Below, one piece after another: positions 21,909 to 29,869 of a stretch of DNA of 29,869 nt. The stretch is from Bigelowiella natans CCMP2755 (Eukaryota > Cercozoa > Chlorarachniophyceae). A program made the translations under genes and the position numbers. The notes under the pieces were generated by a model. The model did no database searches. It was not told the origin of the DNA and saw nothing but the letters and a program-made list of their open reading frames with translations. Location: assembly GCA_000320545.1 (NCBI GenBank), contig ADNK01003507.1, positions 1-29,869 of the forward strand, written 5' to 3'. How positions within the stretch are numbered: the first letter of the stretch is position 1; every line of letters starts with the position of its first letter.

Positions 21909-24239
21909 TCAACGGCCCTGCCGCGTCGCTTTTTTCCCATCGCCTGGTGAAGAAGCATTGTAGCGCACTGACATGGCTGTCGTGATCGCGCTTGCCATTG
22001 AGGCCTCGTCCTTCACGACTTTCGGGTTGGGACTGATCGAATTGTAATGGAAAACGCCAGTGTCGAGCTCTGCCAGCTGCACTACATTTGCGTGCATCAG
22101 CCTCCAAGACGTGTGAGCTCCGCCTGTGAATGAGTCAGCTCCGGCCTGAATGGTAAGCTTGGTCTCGGTTGTGTATGATAATCTGATCACTGGATTTGTT
22201 TTCCCCCAGTTCTCCCACTCTGCTTCGATGATGACCCCAGCTTGATTCGTCGCCACCACTGGCGACGTTCCAGAAATGACCGACTGCAGATACTCCGCTA
22301 ACAGTTTCATGATAGAGTCAGTTTTGAGAGTTCGTATGAGTATCTCGCGGAGGGCAGCCGACTCTACGATCGTGGCAAACCCTTTGATGAACATCTTAGT
22401 CATCACCGTGGAATCAATCCGCTCACTTCTTGGCCGTGTGTACTCTTCCCTTGCACGAGCGATGAGGGTGAAAATGCCCATTCCAATCTTGTAGAGCTGG
22501 CTCTGTGCTATTCCTCCGTCTGTGGTGACGTTAAATTTCGGCGAGTTCGCAAGCACCTTGATATATGCCTTGATTTTCTTCTGGGAAGGCTGAATCACCA
22601 CGCCCGCCTCCTGACCGACCATGTATAGAGTGATTTCAATAGCATCCTCGTTGAAGAGTCTGCCGACGCCTTCCGCCACCCAATCGCATTCTTTGGTCTC
22701 AGGGTTCTTTTTCAACTTGTCCACGCGTATAAGACTCCCTGCGATCGTCAGCCCATTGCCTCCAGGATCGCACAGCGACACCTGAGAAGACGCCAGTGCA
22801 GACAGGCTCACAGTCTTGACGTACTCGTAGACTTGACAGCCGCACTCCACGTGAACTTTGCACTGCGCCTCTTGTTCGTTGGCTTGTTCCTGAATCGCAT
22901 TTGCTTCATCTGCAAGGTTTTCTTGGTATTCATTGAACAGCGCTGTCTCAATCTGGTCCTCAGACATTGAGAATAGGATAAGCTTCGCCTCTAAGTTTTT
23001 CGCAAAAGTGTAGCCGTTGTCTACCATTTCGGCCAGCTTTTCCCTAGTGATCGTCCGCTTAAAAGCGTCCAAATTAAGCGGCTCCTCCCCCCTGTAATAC
23101 CGCAGTGCCAGCCCAGCCTCAAATTTGGCTTGCCACACCGACGGCCAAGATCCGAACACATACGGGTACATCATTGCCAGAGATTTCTTGATGTTGCGAA
23201 CCTTCTTACCGGTACCCATTTCCCATGACCACGCGTCTTCACGCTCTGTCTCGGGTAGCACAATCCCCTCCTTCACCGCAGCGCACATCCTTCGCATCGC
23301 CAGCAGCATTTGAGCGTGATTCGCATGGGATAGTTCTGTTTCATACTCTGGATGGAACTTGGTGATCTCGTTGCATTTGAAGACGACGGAAGTCTCAGTC
23401 CACGTATCGGATTTATTCACGGTCAGCATATCTTTGCCGATGAACACTTTCGCCCACTCTATCTCGATCAAATTTTCACGAGCCTGTATATCCTCGTTTG
23501 AATCTCTATTGATCTGGTACAGCTTGCGAATCAACGTCTGCAGGAACGTTATCTGAAGCCTCTGAAACGCGCTGTGAATTCCATTCTGGTTGTCTTCCGA
23601 ACTACAGTCCACCTGAGCTGGTCCTACATTGAGTTTTTTGATGTGAGTTACAAATGCATCCAGATTCCTCGAGTTCGTGTATGAGTTAAGCCAGCGGTTG
23701 AATACGTCGAGATCCGTGTTAAACATCTGTTTAACCAGGTAGCTCACCGCTCTGTATGTGCTTCCAGTCATCACCTTTGGAAGATACATTTTGAACGTGT
23801 AATCAAACTTGAAGGTACCGCACACCCCAATGTCGACGCCGAATCCAAATATTCCCCCGCATAAACCTCCTTGAATGGTGACACTTCCCTCCATGGTGTC
23901 ATAGAACTCATTCGAGTTCGACGACCCAAACGACACCTTCCCTCCCACAGCCACAGCGAACTTCAACGCGTGAGCAAGCGTGCCTTGGACTTCAAAGCAA
24001 AAGGAGTACTCGCTAGTGGCGATGCCGAGACTCGAATGAGCATGAGGACGCACGACCGCGCTATGGTGAGGTTGGTTGTGATTGCGCCGCTTTCTAGGCG
24101 ATGGGTTCATTAGTTCTAGACTCTGGTTCAAGCTTTGGTGATTTGCACGGAGTATGTTAACGTTGTCATGCTTCGAGTTGCGCTCTGCGTGAGCGCAACT
24201 TCCCAAAAAGACAGCAAGGATTAGGATCTTGGCTGCCAT
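21909..24239 (-). CDS. Secreted or luminal protein of unknown family, intronless, 776 residues
   Basis: I chose the ATG at 24239-24237 over the upstream in-frame ATG because it begins a clean signal peptide (MAAKILILAVFLGSCAHA). Next comes a polar, His/Asn/Arg-rich stretch with RKRR, which could be a dibasic processing site. A Gly-rich, beta-looking segment follows (GTLAHALKFAVAVGGKVSFG; CGGIFGFGVDIGVCGTF). Then come several hundred mostly helical, charged residues and a Cys pair region (CKVHVECGCQVYEYV). The last quarter looks beta-rich again, with many Thr/Val/Gly and a TGLN-free, polar end (GKKATRQGR). There is no second membrane span or GPI-type tail. I do not recognise the family. It is the only long gene here without introns, and it is more GC-rich than the myosin beside it. 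Confidence 0.75.
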   Translation of the reverse strand: MAAKILILAVFLGSCAHAERNSKHDNVNILRANHQSLNQSLELMNPSPRKRRNHNQPHHSAVVRPHAHSSLGIATSEYSFCFEVQGTLAHALKFAVAVGGKVSFGSSNSNEFYDTMEGSVTIQGGLCGGIFGFGVDIGVCGTFKFDYTFKMYLPKVMTGSTYRAVSYLVKQMFNTDLDVFNRWLNSYTNSRNLDAFVTHIKKLNVGPAQVDCSSEDNQNGIHSAFQRLQITFLQTLIRKLYQINRDSNEDIQARENLIEIEWAKVFIGKDMLTVNKSDTWTETSVVFKCNEITKFHPEYETELSHANHAQMLLAMRRMCAAVKEGIVLPETEREDAWSWEMGTGKKVRNIKKSLAMMYPYVFGSWPSVWQAKFEAGLALRYYRGEEPLNLDAFKRTITREKLAEMVDNGYTFAKNLEAKLILFSMSEDQIETALFNEYQENLADEANAIQEQANEQEAQCKVHVECGCQVYEYVKTVSLSALASSQVSLCDPGGNGLTIAGSLIRVDKLKKNPETKECDWVAEGVGRLFNEDAIEITLYMVGQEAGVVIQPSQKKIKAYIKVLANSPKFNVTTDGGIAQSQLYKIGMGIFTLIARAREEYTRPRSERIDSTVMTKMFIKGFATIVESAALREILIRTLKTDSIMKLLAEYLQSVISGTSPVVATNQAGVIIEAEWENWGKTNPVIRLSYTTETKLTIQAGADSFTGGAHTSWRLMHANVVQLAELDTGVFHYNSISPNPKVVKDEASMASAITTAMSVRYNASSPGDGKKATRQGR

Positions 24240-24632
24240 TGTCAACCCCCCAATTAGTGCATCATTGAAATAATTCAAATACCGGTAGTTCAAAATTAAA
24301 TTTGTGCGAGTACGAGCATGAACATGTTCGTAATAGTGTCAATATCCTGAGACACCGAAAAAAAAAATCGCGAAAAATTAAAAAACACTCCTTGGAAATA
24401 TCTTTTCGTAGAGTCCAAGGACCAGGAAAAATCGAAAAAAAATTGCCTACGTTCACTGGTGGGACATGTGGAAAAATTGAGGCCATTTTTGGATGCGTCT
24501 ATTCAACTTTCCCAGTCGGATGGGCCATCCGACAAGAAGCATGATTCTTGCACATGAGAAACATGTTTCTTGGTAAAGCGCCCGCGTACGCCTTTTTTTT
24601 GGTTGTCGCACCCTTAAAACCACCTGCGGTTG
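24240..24632. promoter_or_regulatory. Divergent intergenic region, likely bidirectional promoter
   Basis: This is 393 bases between the start of the minus-strand secreted-protein gene and the ATG of the plus-strand gene at 24633. It is A/T-rich around 24340-24480 (runs of A on the plus strand), has the palindrome GAACATGTTC near 24320, and has a 19-bp inverted repeat at 24515-24533. No TATA box is clear. The assignment as promoter is inference from gene orientation. Confidence 0.45.
24515..24533. other. 19-bp inverted repeat in the divergent promoter region
   Basis: GTCGGATGG and CCATCCGAC are perfect reverse complements separated by one G. It lies about 100 bp from the plus-strand ATG and about 275 bp from the minus-strand ATG. 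It is a candidate dimeric transcription-factor site; a short hairpin is the alternative. Confidence 0.6.
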
Positions 24633-25386
24633 ATGCTGGGAGCGCGGACGCAGAAAGGGAGTATTGAGGGCCGCCTCCCAACAGATTCAGATTCTTTCTC
24701 ATCGTACGAACCAGGAGGGAGGGAGAAGAGAATCATCGCATCGAGCAAACCATCTAACAAGATCAGAATGGACGGGAAGGCTAACAACCGAAGTGAGGCT
24801 TCGGTTTCCTCCCGGCAAATGCTTGCGCGACTTCGCAAACTCTACGCTGTCCAAATTGGGGGGGTGGACAGAAACTCTGAGGGCCGTAGTCTTCGGAATG
24901 CGATAGTACATGCGTTAGATAAAACCCCGTTCATAAACGACGCCATTTACCTTGTCGGGTATATGGGCGTTGGAGAAGAAACATTCGAGGCAATATCTGA
25001 CACTGATGCAGGTGTTGTGGGCGATGAAGGTACTATGATGACGACGACGACGACGACGACTACTACTACCATGGATGCGCTAGCGCGCGCGAACACACAC
25101 ACACACACACACGCGCGCACGCACATATTCCACGCACGCACGCACGCATGATGATGACGATGATACATATGTTTGTATATGTATTTTTTACACGGCATCA
25201 TCAGCCAACGCGCTTCTCGGGCTTGCTTATCTCGTGAATTTCTGTCGGGTACACCTGGGAAGCATCAACCTCACGCACAATCTCCACGTCAAAATTGAAT
25301 CTTTGATGGGACAAACGCTGGACGACTTGGTCTCGAAGCTGCAAGAAGCTGGCCTTGATGTAAGCACGCAAGCCAAGGTGTGTGAG

Positions 25387-25431
<45 letters not shown>

Positions 25432-26150
25432 TGCTGTGTCTGCAGCAAACGAGCCCGGTGTTTTCAAGGAAATACATACCGAAGCCCCCCCCTTCCCCTC
25501 TGAAGACCTCTCACACGGTTAATATGGACGTCATTCTGGCAACATCCCTCCGCTCAGATACACCGCATTCGGGGGATACTTGCATGGGAGATGAGGGTCA
25601 GAACGCTTGACAACTACTTTGAAGATAACTTCTGGACGTCGGAGGAGCAAGTCCTCGGATTCATCAGAGGTAATTCAATCATAAACAGAGGAGGCCGCGT
25701 CTGGAGAGCAAGCTCGATAGAGCACAACATCAAGTCCCTCGTCTCCCACATGCGCTGATTAGTCATTCATTAAGATGGTTTTGGGTGGTTATTCTCTCCC
25801 CCCCCCCTCCCAACCCCTTCAAACCGACAGGGAAGTTGAGTCCGAAAGATCTGGCTCGCTTCAACGACCTCTATGCCATTCTCAACCTGAAACCTAAAGT
25901 CCTGCGCATTAAAAAGCTCCTCGCGGACCTCGGCATCAACGATATCGACTTAGAGGAGGACGTCAAGAAGCTCGAGATCACGTCCCAGGCCCAGCTCGTA
26001 GCGCACGTATGTAGGCGGCTGGCGGATCCCGTCAAGTTCAAAGCGCTCCTCGCGAAAAGCGAGAAGGGGAGTGCAGCCGAACAAAAGAGGGCGGAGTCGA
26101 TGGTGGGGAGCTACTCAGAGCTGGTAACACAAGATAGCGAAAATATTTGA
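24633..26150 (+). CDS. Unrecognised helical protein of about 333 residues, four exons
   Basis: Exons 24633-25029, 25205-25377, 25558-25669 and 25831-26150 (stop included) total 1002 nt and stay in phase (GAA G|GT..CAG|CC AAC; AAG|gtg..CAG|ATA; AGA G|gtaatt..CAG|GG AAG). The protein is rich in helices and charge: SRQMLARLRKLYAVQ, then NALLGLAYLVNFCRVH, GQTLDDLVSKLQEAGLD, and a DNYFEDNFWTSEEQVLGF block. It ends KPKVLRIKKLLADLGINDID and a Lys/Glu-rich C-terminus. I do not recognise a family. Exon 2 could instead end at GAT|gtaagc (25362), a better donor, which removes six codons in frame. The last exon contains a donor-like GAGCTG|GTAACA near 26122, so this may be the N-terminal part of the next gene. 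Its introns carry ACG, CA and GT microsatellites and a poly-C acceptor tract. Confidence 0.62.
25387..25434. repeat. GT microsatellite at the start of an intron
   Basis: A GT run begins about ten bases after the donor used at 25378 (GTGTGAG). The repeat itself supplies many potential GT donors, so the exact 5' splice site is uncertain. Related ACG/ACT and CA repeats fill the previous intron (25038-25113). Confidence 0.85.
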
Positions 26151-26481
26151 CAGCGATCCGAATCCGCGCGAATATCCATCCATCGGAGTGTGTTACACCG
26201 GGGGACGGGGGGCGGGGGAGGGAATACACAATAGCAATATGATGTGTTATTTTTTGAGTCTCTGAAAGTCCGGTACTACCTCATCTGCCCTGAATCTATC
26301 TAAACGTCTTCCAGACGCCATAGGAGCAGCGTCTTTGCACATGCTCCTCGCGTTTTTGCTTCGGTGTTTCTCTTTTCCTTCGGCACCGCCGATGCGACTA
26401 TCTTCCATGTATCCCTCCCCCCCCCCTTTCCCCCGTAAACTGAGCAGTCGTCACCATCCTCGAAAACAACACATGATCTAG
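26151..26481. other. 331-bp gap between two plus-strand genes, spacer or intron
   Basis: No exon is visible. A poly-C tract (about 26408-26420) and CATGATCTAG just before the ATG at 26482 resemble the acceptor regions seen elsewhere in this window. A donor at about 26122 and an acceptor ending at 26481 would join in phase. The alternative is a true intergenic region with the downstream gene starting at 26482. Confidence 0.5.
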
Positions 26482-29017
26482 ATGGACGGTATATGGTCGG
26501 GATTTTGCAAGATAAGGCAGAGCGTAGGCATCAAGAGAGTCCTGGAGAATCTGAGGACGATCGCCACTTCCGTCCCATCGCTGGTATTGTTCTGTCAGGT
26601 GCTGTTCTCTGTGAATGGCGGCCGCCTGCTTATCCCGACCGCGGTGAGGGAGGACCGCAACTGCCGCCTCGCACGCCTTCTTTCCATAAAGCTCAGCGCG
26701 TTCTCTGACTCGTGGCTGATGCTTCGCTTCTTCCACGAGGAGCTCGACTACAAGCAGACAAGGCTGACCGAGTTCCGATGGGGGGGGGGGGGGGGGGGGG
26801 CGCTGTCAGCTGTCCTTCGATTCGTCCTGGATCACCTGCTTGATGAGCACGCTAGGGGAGTCGCACAGGCAGTCCAAGATCGTTGCCGAAAGCATGCCTC
26901 GGACGCCGTCGTCACCACCACTACTACTAGTAGTAATAATAATACGACTACCACTACGACTTCAGATGGCAACGCCATCATCGCCAACAGGAAGCAAGAC
27001 AGTGCTGCGATAGCGAAGGAGGAGGAGGAGAAAAAGGAGGAGGAGGAGGTGGTGGTGGAGGAGGAGGAGGGGGGGGGGGAAAGTAAGGCGAGCGACAGCC
27101 GCCAGAAGGCCAAGCTGGTGATGGAGGGACGCTATAGCGACGATGGCGGCCCGCCCCTCTCAAAGATGCTCAGCCCGCGCGCCGCGGAAGCAATCGGCGA
27201 TATGGTGTTCACGCTGGTCGTGGCTCAGGGGCTGCAGTGTGTGTCGATCTCGGAGCTGTGCGTAGACGACCACCAAATAGAGGGCTTTACCATCCTCGTA
27301 AACGGCGAAGAGGAGAAGCTGCGCCACCTCGATCTCGATGAGGCCGAAGACCTCGACGTCCGCAGCGAGCTGCTCGCAAGGCATTGCGACATCGTGTACA
27401 AGCAGCTGGATCTGGGCGAGGGCGGGGAGGGAGGGGAGGCGGCGGCGGCGGCAGCAGTTTCATCCCCCGCAACGACACGGCCAAGGTTTCGAATGACCTA
27501 TGGGGAGGTGGGAGAGGACCACTCTTGCGTGGTGTTTCTGGATGGCGACAGTCTCCTACTCGACGTGCTGGCCAACACCATCCCCCACCCCTCCCCCTCT
27601 TCCCGCCCCCTCCTCGATTGGTCGCACGGGGGGCAGTGGCTGCAAGTGGCGTACATGGTGGAGGAGCGAATCGCCCGCATATCGAGGTCGGGAAGGAAAG
27701 CGACCGTGATCTTCTTTGAGCGCCTCGCGGAGGCCCTCTGGGTGCGCGACGACGCCAGACTGCTCCGGGAGACAATCAAGAGGCATCTCACCGACGCGCA
27801 GGCATCGTCAAACACCACCGTCCTCTCCTTCAACGACTGGCTCAACGACGAGGAGTGGGGGCGCTTCACGAAGGAAAAGCAGCCTGACATGATCGTTGTG
27901 ATGAGCGCATCCGCTGCCACCGAATTGCTAGTCTCATCTGGTGGTGCGACGGCGGCAGCAGACACCCCATCACCACCACCACCACCACCACCATCACGGC
28001 AGATCGTGGAGGGGAGGGGAGGGGGGGGGTCGGAGCCTGCGTGCGAAGAGAAAGGGGGAGGGGCGCAAGGAGAGGGGCCGGCGGACGCGAAGATTGACCG
28101 TGCGTGGGGCGGCCTGGAATTCGCAGCGCACGCGATGCGACATATGCCGCAAGAATTTCGAAAGACGCGGTGGTTTCCCCCCCTCGCGAAGCTGTTCCTT
28201 CTCACGAACGTCGTTGCGAAAAGCCTCCCGGTCTCCTTCAGGGCGCAGCAGCTCCCCGCAGCCATGACCAACGAACCCATATTGGAGTTTCTCCACCACT
28301 TCTCAACCTCGGCTCTGCGGCTCCTCTCGCGGCGAGGAGGGGGGGGCGCGAGGGGGGAGGGGAAGGGCCGAGACAGGCAGGTTGGTGGTGCAGGGGGGAG
28401 GGGGGGCGGCGGCGGCGCGTGGAACGCCGACCTCATCGATGGCCGTCTATTTCACAAGATTGCGCTCATTCACTCTGTGAGCGAGCTCAAGTCCTTCAAG
28501 CAGATCGGCTCCTCCATGACTCCGGCGGCGCAGCGAAGTCTGACCGCGGCGGCGCGGGTTGCAATCGGGTCCGCGGCCCCGCCCTCCCCCTTCTTTCCCG
28601 TCGGAAATCTCTGGAAGATGCTGAGGAGCGAGGTCGGGGCGAGTAGCAGCAGCGATGTGAAGAAGGCGATGAAGAAGGCATTGCAGTTCCTGGACGGGAA
28701 AGAAACCAAGGAACGCGGTCCCTGGCTGGCGTCCTTGAGCGCGACGCGAGAAGCTGCGACGAGTCGGTTATTGAGGGAAAGTGCGGAGGAAGGAGCTGAT
28801 GATCAGGATGCTGCTGCTGTGGTCGATGACATCGTGAAACAGCTTGTGCCGCTGCGAACGCGGAAGAGGATGATGGTGAGGCCGCCATCGTTTTCTAGTG
28901 GTGGGAAGAACAGTGGTATTAAGAGCGGCGGAGACGGAATGCGACCCGAAATCTCCCCGCCGAAAGCTGCGCCGATGACGAAGTCGCCGCCGTCATCTTG
29001 CAGAGGTAGGCGGGCCT

Positions 29018-29067
<50 letters not shown>

Positions 29068-29395
29068 GTGAGTGTGAGTGAGTGTGTGAGTGTGTGTGTG
29101 GTGTGGGGGGGGGAGGGGGGTGCATCTTGTTTCTCGAAGAAAAAAGAGGTGAAGGGCGATAGAGAACGCCCTCCTCGCAGTAAAAGTAAACACGAGCGCC
29201 CCTCCCGTCCCCCCTCCCTTGGTTTGTGTATATCTGCCTTCCTCCGATTGACTGCCCATGATCGATCCCTCCCCCTCCCTCCTTGATGATGTCGCCACAC
29301 ATATAGACTACGTGCTGAAGAAAGGCATTGACGACATGTCGGCCTATAAGATACCCTCCCAGATTGTCGACGATTTGCCCAAGGAGCACGCGAGG
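26482..29395 (+). CDS. DDX60-like protein, N-terminal region (3' partial)
   Basis: Exon 26482-29005 is followed by probable exon 29307-29395 (AGA G|gtaggc..ATATAG|AC TAC, phase 1). The frame then runs out of the window. Residues about 345-480 show the order and spacing seen in the N-terminal region of DDX60-family Ski2-like helicases. First is CVVFLDGDSLLLD, then QWLQVAYMVEERIARI, RKATVIFFERL and NDEEWGRFTKEKQPDMIVV. The DEAD/H helicase core would lie further 3' and is not seen here. DDX60 in animals is an interferon-induced cytosolic antiviral factor; the role in protists is not something I can state. The reading frame contains many low-complexity stretches: poly-Thr/Asn, poly-Glu/Val, poly-Ala, poly-Pro, and Gly runs encoded by G tracts, including 21 consecutive G at 26780-26800. 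Start is the ATG after GATCTAG; upstream fusion to the previous gene is possible. Confidence 0.68.
29017..29063. repeat. CT microsatellite in a DDX60-like gene intron
   Basis: A CT/CCCT run starts about ten bases after the donor at 29006. Read through, it gives a spurious Ser-Leu tail, which is why the unspliced ORF appears to extend to 29067. Confidence 0.9.
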
Positions 29396-29419
29396 GTAAA
29401 ATCTCTCTCTCTCTCTCCC

Positions 29420-29465
<46 letters not shown>

Positions 29466-29869
29466 GTGCGCTGTTCTCCTCGTCGTTACTGCTGCGAGCA
29501 TCGTCTGCCACCAGTCGCAAAGATGATGCTGTACCCATACTACTCCTCCATATATATATATATATATATAGAGATGCATCTTTGCAATTGTCATTCTAAT
29601 GGAACAGTATATGATATTATATATATATATATTTATATTTATATATATAAAAAATTTCACGAAAAGGGATGCATGTTCTTCCTTGGAGGGGGTGTGATTT
29701 GGGGTATTCTCTTACACATGTTGTAACGCAGGCATATCATCTTTAAGGATTTGCGGTACACAGTTGAAGTGGGGTCATAGTAACGGAAAGAATTGTAGAG
29801 GCCGAAGACTGATGTGGTTGCTAGTTTGTTCTGTATAGTATCTATTGTATATATATATATTTTATATGG
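29396..29869. other. Intron-like right edge with CT and TA microsatellites
   Basis: It starts at a donor (GCGAGG|GTAAAATC), then a CT run (29402-29463) and TA runs (about 29551-29570, 29620-29648, 29849-29863). An acceptor-like GTAACGCAG ends at about 29731, but what follows has no clear coding continuation in the expected phase. I call no exon here. Confidence 0.5.

Noticed and set aside
24318-24330. GAACATGTTC palindrome in the divergent promoter
   Set aside because: Ten bases and of a word class (CATG-centred) common throughout this window; not distinctive enough to call a site.
27498-28436. 312-codon minus ORF and neighbouring minus ORFs within the DDX60-like exon
   Set aside because: Antisense shadows of a GC-rich, repeat-laden exon: poly-Pro and Ser/Arg-rich translations of the coding-strand Gly and Glu runs.
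28803-29660. 285-codon minus ORF at the right edge
   Set aside because: Built largely from GA and TA microsatellites read as Arg-Glu and Ile-Tyr repeats.
1-29869. tRNA genes, rRNA, CRISPR arrays, transposase genes
   Set aside because: I looked for cloverleaf-like arms, spaced repeats and transposase or reverse-transcriptase motifs and saw none convincing. The repeats present are microsatellites and short tandem or direct repeats.

Overview
The window is nuclear DNA of a microbial eukaryote, probably a protist or alga. Genes are split by many short spliceosomal introns (42 to about 180 nt), encode eukaryote-specific proteins (a myosin, the KEOPS kinase Bud32, a DDX60-like protein), and are separated by spacers full of microsatellites, poly-C tracts and CTAG/GCATGC-type self-complementary words. 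I cannot name the species from the sequence. Exon boundaries below were worked out by hand from reading-frame continuity, conserved motifs and GT-AG (once GC-AG) borders. Four models (terminal gene fragment, acyl ligase/Pls enzyme, myosin, Bud32 from its second exon) keep phase at every junction.

Layout: 267-851 (+) is the 3' end of an unrecognised gene. 852-2572 is a CTAG-rich spacer. 9049-2573 (-) is a 20-exon gene for a membrane enzyme of about 1,720 residues that joins a fatty-acyl-AMP-ligase-type adenylation domain, a carrier domain and a Pls-type C-terminal module with membrane segments and left-handed beta-helix repeats. 9050-11040 is a spacer with tandem repeats. 11341-11041 (-) is a two-exon gene for a 79-residue protein. 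12137-13251 (+) is Bud32/PRPK. 13252-15192 is a spacer rich in microsatellites. 20268-15193 (-) is a 16-exon myosin of about 1,329 residues with a calponin-homology domain after the lever arm. 20269-21908 is a spacer. 24239-21909 (-) is an intronless gene for a secreted or luminal protein of unknown family. It is divergent from two plus-strand genes rich in microsatellites: a four-exon unknown (24633-26150) and a large DDX60-like protein (26482 to past the window end).

No operon-like or pathway clustering is evident; neighbours look functionally unrelated, as is normal for a protist genome. The most unusual items are the eukaryotic FAAL-carrier-Pls fusion and the myosin-CH fusion. The central minus-strand genes are AT-richer with short introns and very loose donors. 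The plus-strand genes at the two ends are GC-richer, with microsatellite-filled introns and poly-C acceptor tracts.
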